Of a stretch of DNA of 64,000 bases, positions 61,709-64,000 are shown one piece after another. The notes beneath the pieces were generated by a model. The model searched no databases. It was given only the letters and a program-made list of their open reading frames with translations, and was not told where the DNA came from. The position numbers and the translations under genes are program-made. Each line of letters opens with the position of its first letter. The first letter of the stretch is position 1. The DNA is from Castellaniella sp. UBA6218. GTDB lineage: Bacteria; Pseudomonadota; Gammaproteobacteria; Burkholderiales; Burkholderiaceae_B. The stretch spans positions 18,335 through 82,334 of the forward strand of contig DISE01000036.1 of the NCBI GenBank assembly GCA_002421865.1, written 5' to 3'.

Positions 61709-62554
61709 ATGATTCACGATGCGCCTTCCGCTTCTTATTTCTCGCAGCCGGCCCTGCCCAAGGCAGACGCGGCCGATCTGTCGCGCGCGGTACAGGTGCT
61801 GCATCGGCGGGCAGGCATCATTCTCGGCGACCATAAAAAAGACATGGCCGCCCGCACCCTGGGCCTGCGGGCCCATCACGCCGGCTCGGCAACGGTCCGC
61901 GGCTACCTGGATTACCTGGAACAGAATCCGCAGGCTGAAGAGTGGGACCGGTTCATCAGCGCTTTCACGATCAATCACACGGCTTTTTTCCGTGAGCAAC
62001 ATCATTTCCGCATCCTGGCCGATTTCGTGCGCGCCCGCCGCAAGCCGATCGCTGTCTGGTGCTGCGCCTCGTCCACCGGAGAGGAGCCCTACACTCTGGC
62101 CATGACGCTGCACGATGCCTGTGGCCAGTCCGAGACGGGCATTTCCGTATTGGCCACGGACATCGACACCCAGGCCCTGGCCCAGGCCCGCAAAGGCGTC
62201 TACACGCTGGACCGCGTCAAGCCCGTGCCCCCCGAATTCCTGCGGCGCTATTTTCTGCGTGGCGCGGGGCGCCAGGCCGGCATGGCCATGGTCAAGCCCG
62301 CGATCCGCAATCTGGTGACCTTCGAAGAACTGAACCTGGTGGCACCCAGCTGGCCGATAAACCAGAAGTTCGATGCGATCTTCTGCCGCAACACCATGAT
62401 TTATTTCGACAAGCCGACCCAGACCCGGATCCTGGAACGCTTCGTGCCCCTGCTCAAGCCGGGCGGCCTGATGTTCGCGGGCCACTCGGAAAACTTCACC
62501 TATCTGACCAAATCCCTGCGCCTTCAGGGGCAGACGGTTTATTCCGTCGCCTGA
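61709..62554 (+). CDS. cheR: Chemotaxis receptor methyltransferase CheR
   Basis: 281 residues. The N-terminal helical domain is followed by the SAM-binding domain with [18 protein letters not shown] and [19 protein letters not shown], then [22 protein letters not shown] and [12 protein letters not shown]. It methylates receptor glutamates. Confidence 0.95.
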   Translation: MIHDAPSASYFSQPALPKADAADLSRAVQVLHRRAGIILGDHKKDMAARTLGLRAHHAGSATVRGYLDYLEQNPQAEEWDRFISAFTINHTAFFREQHHFRILADFVRARRKPIAVWCCASSTGEEPYTLAMTLHDACGQSETGISVLATDIDTQALAQARKGVYTLDRVKPVPPEFLRRYFLRGAGRQAGMAMVKPAIRNLVTFEELNLVAPSWPINQKFDAIFCRNTMIYFDKPTQTRILERFVPLLKPGGLMFAGHSENFTYLTKSLRLQGQTVYSVA

Positions 62555-62574
62555 TCCGGGGAGTTTCGCTGAAA

Positions 62575-63642
62575 ATGGCCGTCAACAAGAAAATCCGCGT
62601 GCTGTGCGTCGATGATTCCGCCCTGGTGCGCAGTCTGATGACGGAAATCATCAACGCTCATCCCGACCTGGAGGTCGTGGCCACCGCGCCCGATCCACTC
62701 ATCGCGCGCGAGCTCATCAAGCAGCACAATCCCGACGTGCTGACCCTGGATGTCGAAATGCCGCGAATGGACGGCCTGGATTTCCTCGAGCGGCTGATGC
62801 GCCTGCGCCCCATGCCGGTGGTCATGGTGTCCTCGCTGACCGAGCGCAATTCCGAGGTCACCATCCGGGCGCTGGAACTGGGCGCGGTCGATTTCGTCAC
62901 CAAACCCAAGCTCGGCTTGCGCGACGGCCTGATCGACTACGGCGACATGATCGCCGACAAGATCCGCGCCGCCGCCCACGCCCGCCTGCGCCCGCGTCTG
63001 GCCCAGCCGGGCGGCGAATCCAAGCGGCCGCGGCTGTCGGGCAATTTCTCCACGACCGAGAAACTCGTCATGATCGGTTCGTCGACGGGCGGGACCGAGG
63101 CCATTCGCCACGTGCTCGAACCTTTGCCGGTCAACAGCCCGGCGATCATGATCACGCAGCATATGCCGGCCGGGTTCACCAAGTCTTTCGTGCAGCGTCT
63201 GGACGGCCTGTGCGCCGTGCAGGTCCACGAGGCCGAGGATGGGCAGCGGGTGCTGCCCGGCCACGTCTATCTGGCCCCGGGCGGCGTGGCCCACATGAAG
63301 CTCGCCCGTTCCGGCGCAAATTACGTGGTCAAGCTCGAATACAGCGATCCCGTGAACCGCCACCGTCCCTCCGTGGATGTGCTGTTCCATTCGGCCGCGC
63401 AGGTGGCCGGCAAGAACGCCATCGGCGTCATCCTGACCGGCATGGGCAAGGACGGGGCCCAGGGCTTGTTGGCGATGCGCCAGGCCGGGGCGCGCACCTT
63501 CGCCCAGGACGAGGCGAGTTGCGTCGTCTTCGGCATGCCGCGCGAGGCGCTGCTGATCGGCGCCGCCGAGGAAGCCGTTCCCCTGGATGATCTCAGCGAA
63601 CGTATCCTGAAAAGCGCCGGGGCCTTCGGAAACCGGGTCTGA
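62575..63642 (+). CDS. cheB: Receptor methylesterase / deamidase CheB
   Basis: 355 residues from ATG 62575; the frame upstream to 62059 is a shadow of cheR. The receiver domain has Asp59 in [12 protein letters not shown]. The catalytic triad is Ser170 (IGSSTGG), His196 (ITQHMP) and Asp293 (GMGKDGAQG). CheA phosphorylation of the receiver activates it. No cheD lies between cheR and cheB. Confidence 0.96.
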   Translation: MAVNKKIRVLCVDDSALVRSLMTEIINAHPDLEVVATAPDPLIARELIKQHNPDVLTLDVEMPRMDGLDFLERLMRLRPMPVVMVSSLTERNSEVTIRALELGAVDFVTKPKLGLRDGLIDYGDMIADKIRAAAHARLRPRLAQPGGESKRPRLSGNFSTTEKLVMIGSSTGGTEAIRHVLEPLPVNSPAIMITQHMPAGFTKSFVQRLDGLCAVQVHEAEDGQRVLPGHVYLAPGGVAHMKLARSGANYVVKLEYSDPVNRHRPSVDVLFHSAAQVAGKNAIGVILTGMGKDGAQGLLAMRQAGARTFAQDEASCVVFGMPREALLIGAAEEAVPLDDLSERILKSAGAFGNRV

Positions 63643-63661
63643 CGAATATGAACAGTGGCAT

Positions 63662-63687
63662 CGGGTACCCGAATACCCTGCTTTTTT
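63662..63687 (+). terminator. Weak attenuator-like hairpin between cheB and cheY
   Basis: GGGTA and TACCC (5-bp stem, CCCGAA loop) are followed by TGCTTTTTTT. An overlapping 12-bp palindrome TCGGGTACCCGA lies at its start. A short stem with a T-run may cause partial termination before cheY. Confidence 0.5.
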
Positions 63688-63707
63688 TATTGATTGGAGA
63701 GTGATCC

Positions 63708-64000
63708 GTGGTACAGAAAACGATGAAAATCCTGGTCGTCGACGACTTTCCCACCATGCGGCGGATCGTCAAGAACCTGCTGAAGGATCTGGGGTTCGAG
63801 AACGTCGACGAGGCCGAGGACGGCGCCCAGGCGCTGGAAAAATTGCGCAATGGCGGCTTCGAGTTCGTGGTGTCGGACTGGAACATGCCCAACATGGATG
63901 GGCTGACCATGTTGCAGAACATCCGCGCCGACCCTAACCTGGCCAGCCTGCCCGTGCTGATGGTCACGGCCGAGGCCAAGAAGGAAAACATCATCGCCGC
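63708..64000 (+). CDS. cheY: Chemotaxis response regulator CheY, 3' truncated by the window
   Basis: 97 codons are visible from GTG 63708; ATG 63723 would cut the first 5 residues. GGAG lies upstream. The phospho-acceptor Asp57 is in [10 protein letters not shown] and the acidic pair is Asp12-Asp13. [17 protein letters not shown] near the edge carries the conserved Thr and the KK/E region. It is the motor-binding output of the pathway; the end lies outside the window. Confidence 0.95.
   Translation, partial: MVQKTMKILVVDDFPTMRRIVKNLLKDLGFENVDEAEDGAQALEKLRNGGFEFVVSDWNMPNMDGLTMLQNIRADPNLASLPVLMVTAEAKKENIIA

Overview
The window looks like a chromosomal segment of a high-GC betaproteobacterium, most likely Alcaligenaceae (Bordetella/Achromobacter/Castellaniella-like). 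The evidence is the flhDC-motAB-cheAW-mcp-cheR-cheB-cheY order, a sigma54/NorR-controlled quinol-type nitric oxide reductase, and a GlpSTPQV-type glycerol ABC transporter. The genus is an inference from gene content and order only.

Region 1 (1-about 22.8 kb) is the right-hand part of a siphovirus-type prophage. In order it holds packaging genes (DUF2280 small terminase, large terminase), portal, minor head protein, a protease-like protein with an apparent nested scaffold start, capsid, head-tail joining genes, a tail tube with an Ig-like domain, two accessory genes including a reverse-strand lipoprotein, tape measure, tail tip and fibre genes, and a lysis cassette (two small membrane proteins, M15 endolysin, overlapping Rz/Rz1). 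The distal end carries a Xre repressor and an ImmA-type protease on the minus strand, an unexplained non-coding interval (perfect hairpin, operator-in-promoter, strong terminator), and a tRNA-Asn gene that is a plausible attachment site. No integrase is in the window, so the left end must lie upstream.

Region 2 (22.9-31.8 kb) holds a tripartite multidrug efflux operon (outer membrane lipoprotein, EmrA, EmrB), its MarR regulator and a divergent EamA permease. The same 18-bp palindromic operator lies in front of the efflux operon and in the marR/permease intergenic region. Then come YffB-like, patatin, LysR and SirB2 genes on the minus strand.

Region 3 (31.8-43.6 kb) holds an SbmA/YddA-like ABC exporter, norR/norB with three NorR sites and a sigma54 promoter, a fungal-type cytosine deaminase beside a CytX-like permease under a TPP riboswitch, panD, a SulP anion transporter, a lipoate-ligase-like protein with a ribbon-helix-helix protein, and a TM2 membrane protein.

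Region 4 (43.7-53.9 kb) is a glycerol catabolism locus: glpK-glpR on the minus strand and glpS-T-P-Q-DUF2160-glpV-glpD on the plus strand. The gap before glpV holds a perfect hairpin and 47-bp tandem repeats, each with a perfect 16-bp palindrome.

Region 5 (54.2-64 kb) is the flagellar master regulator and chemotaxis operon, which runs off the window inside cheY.
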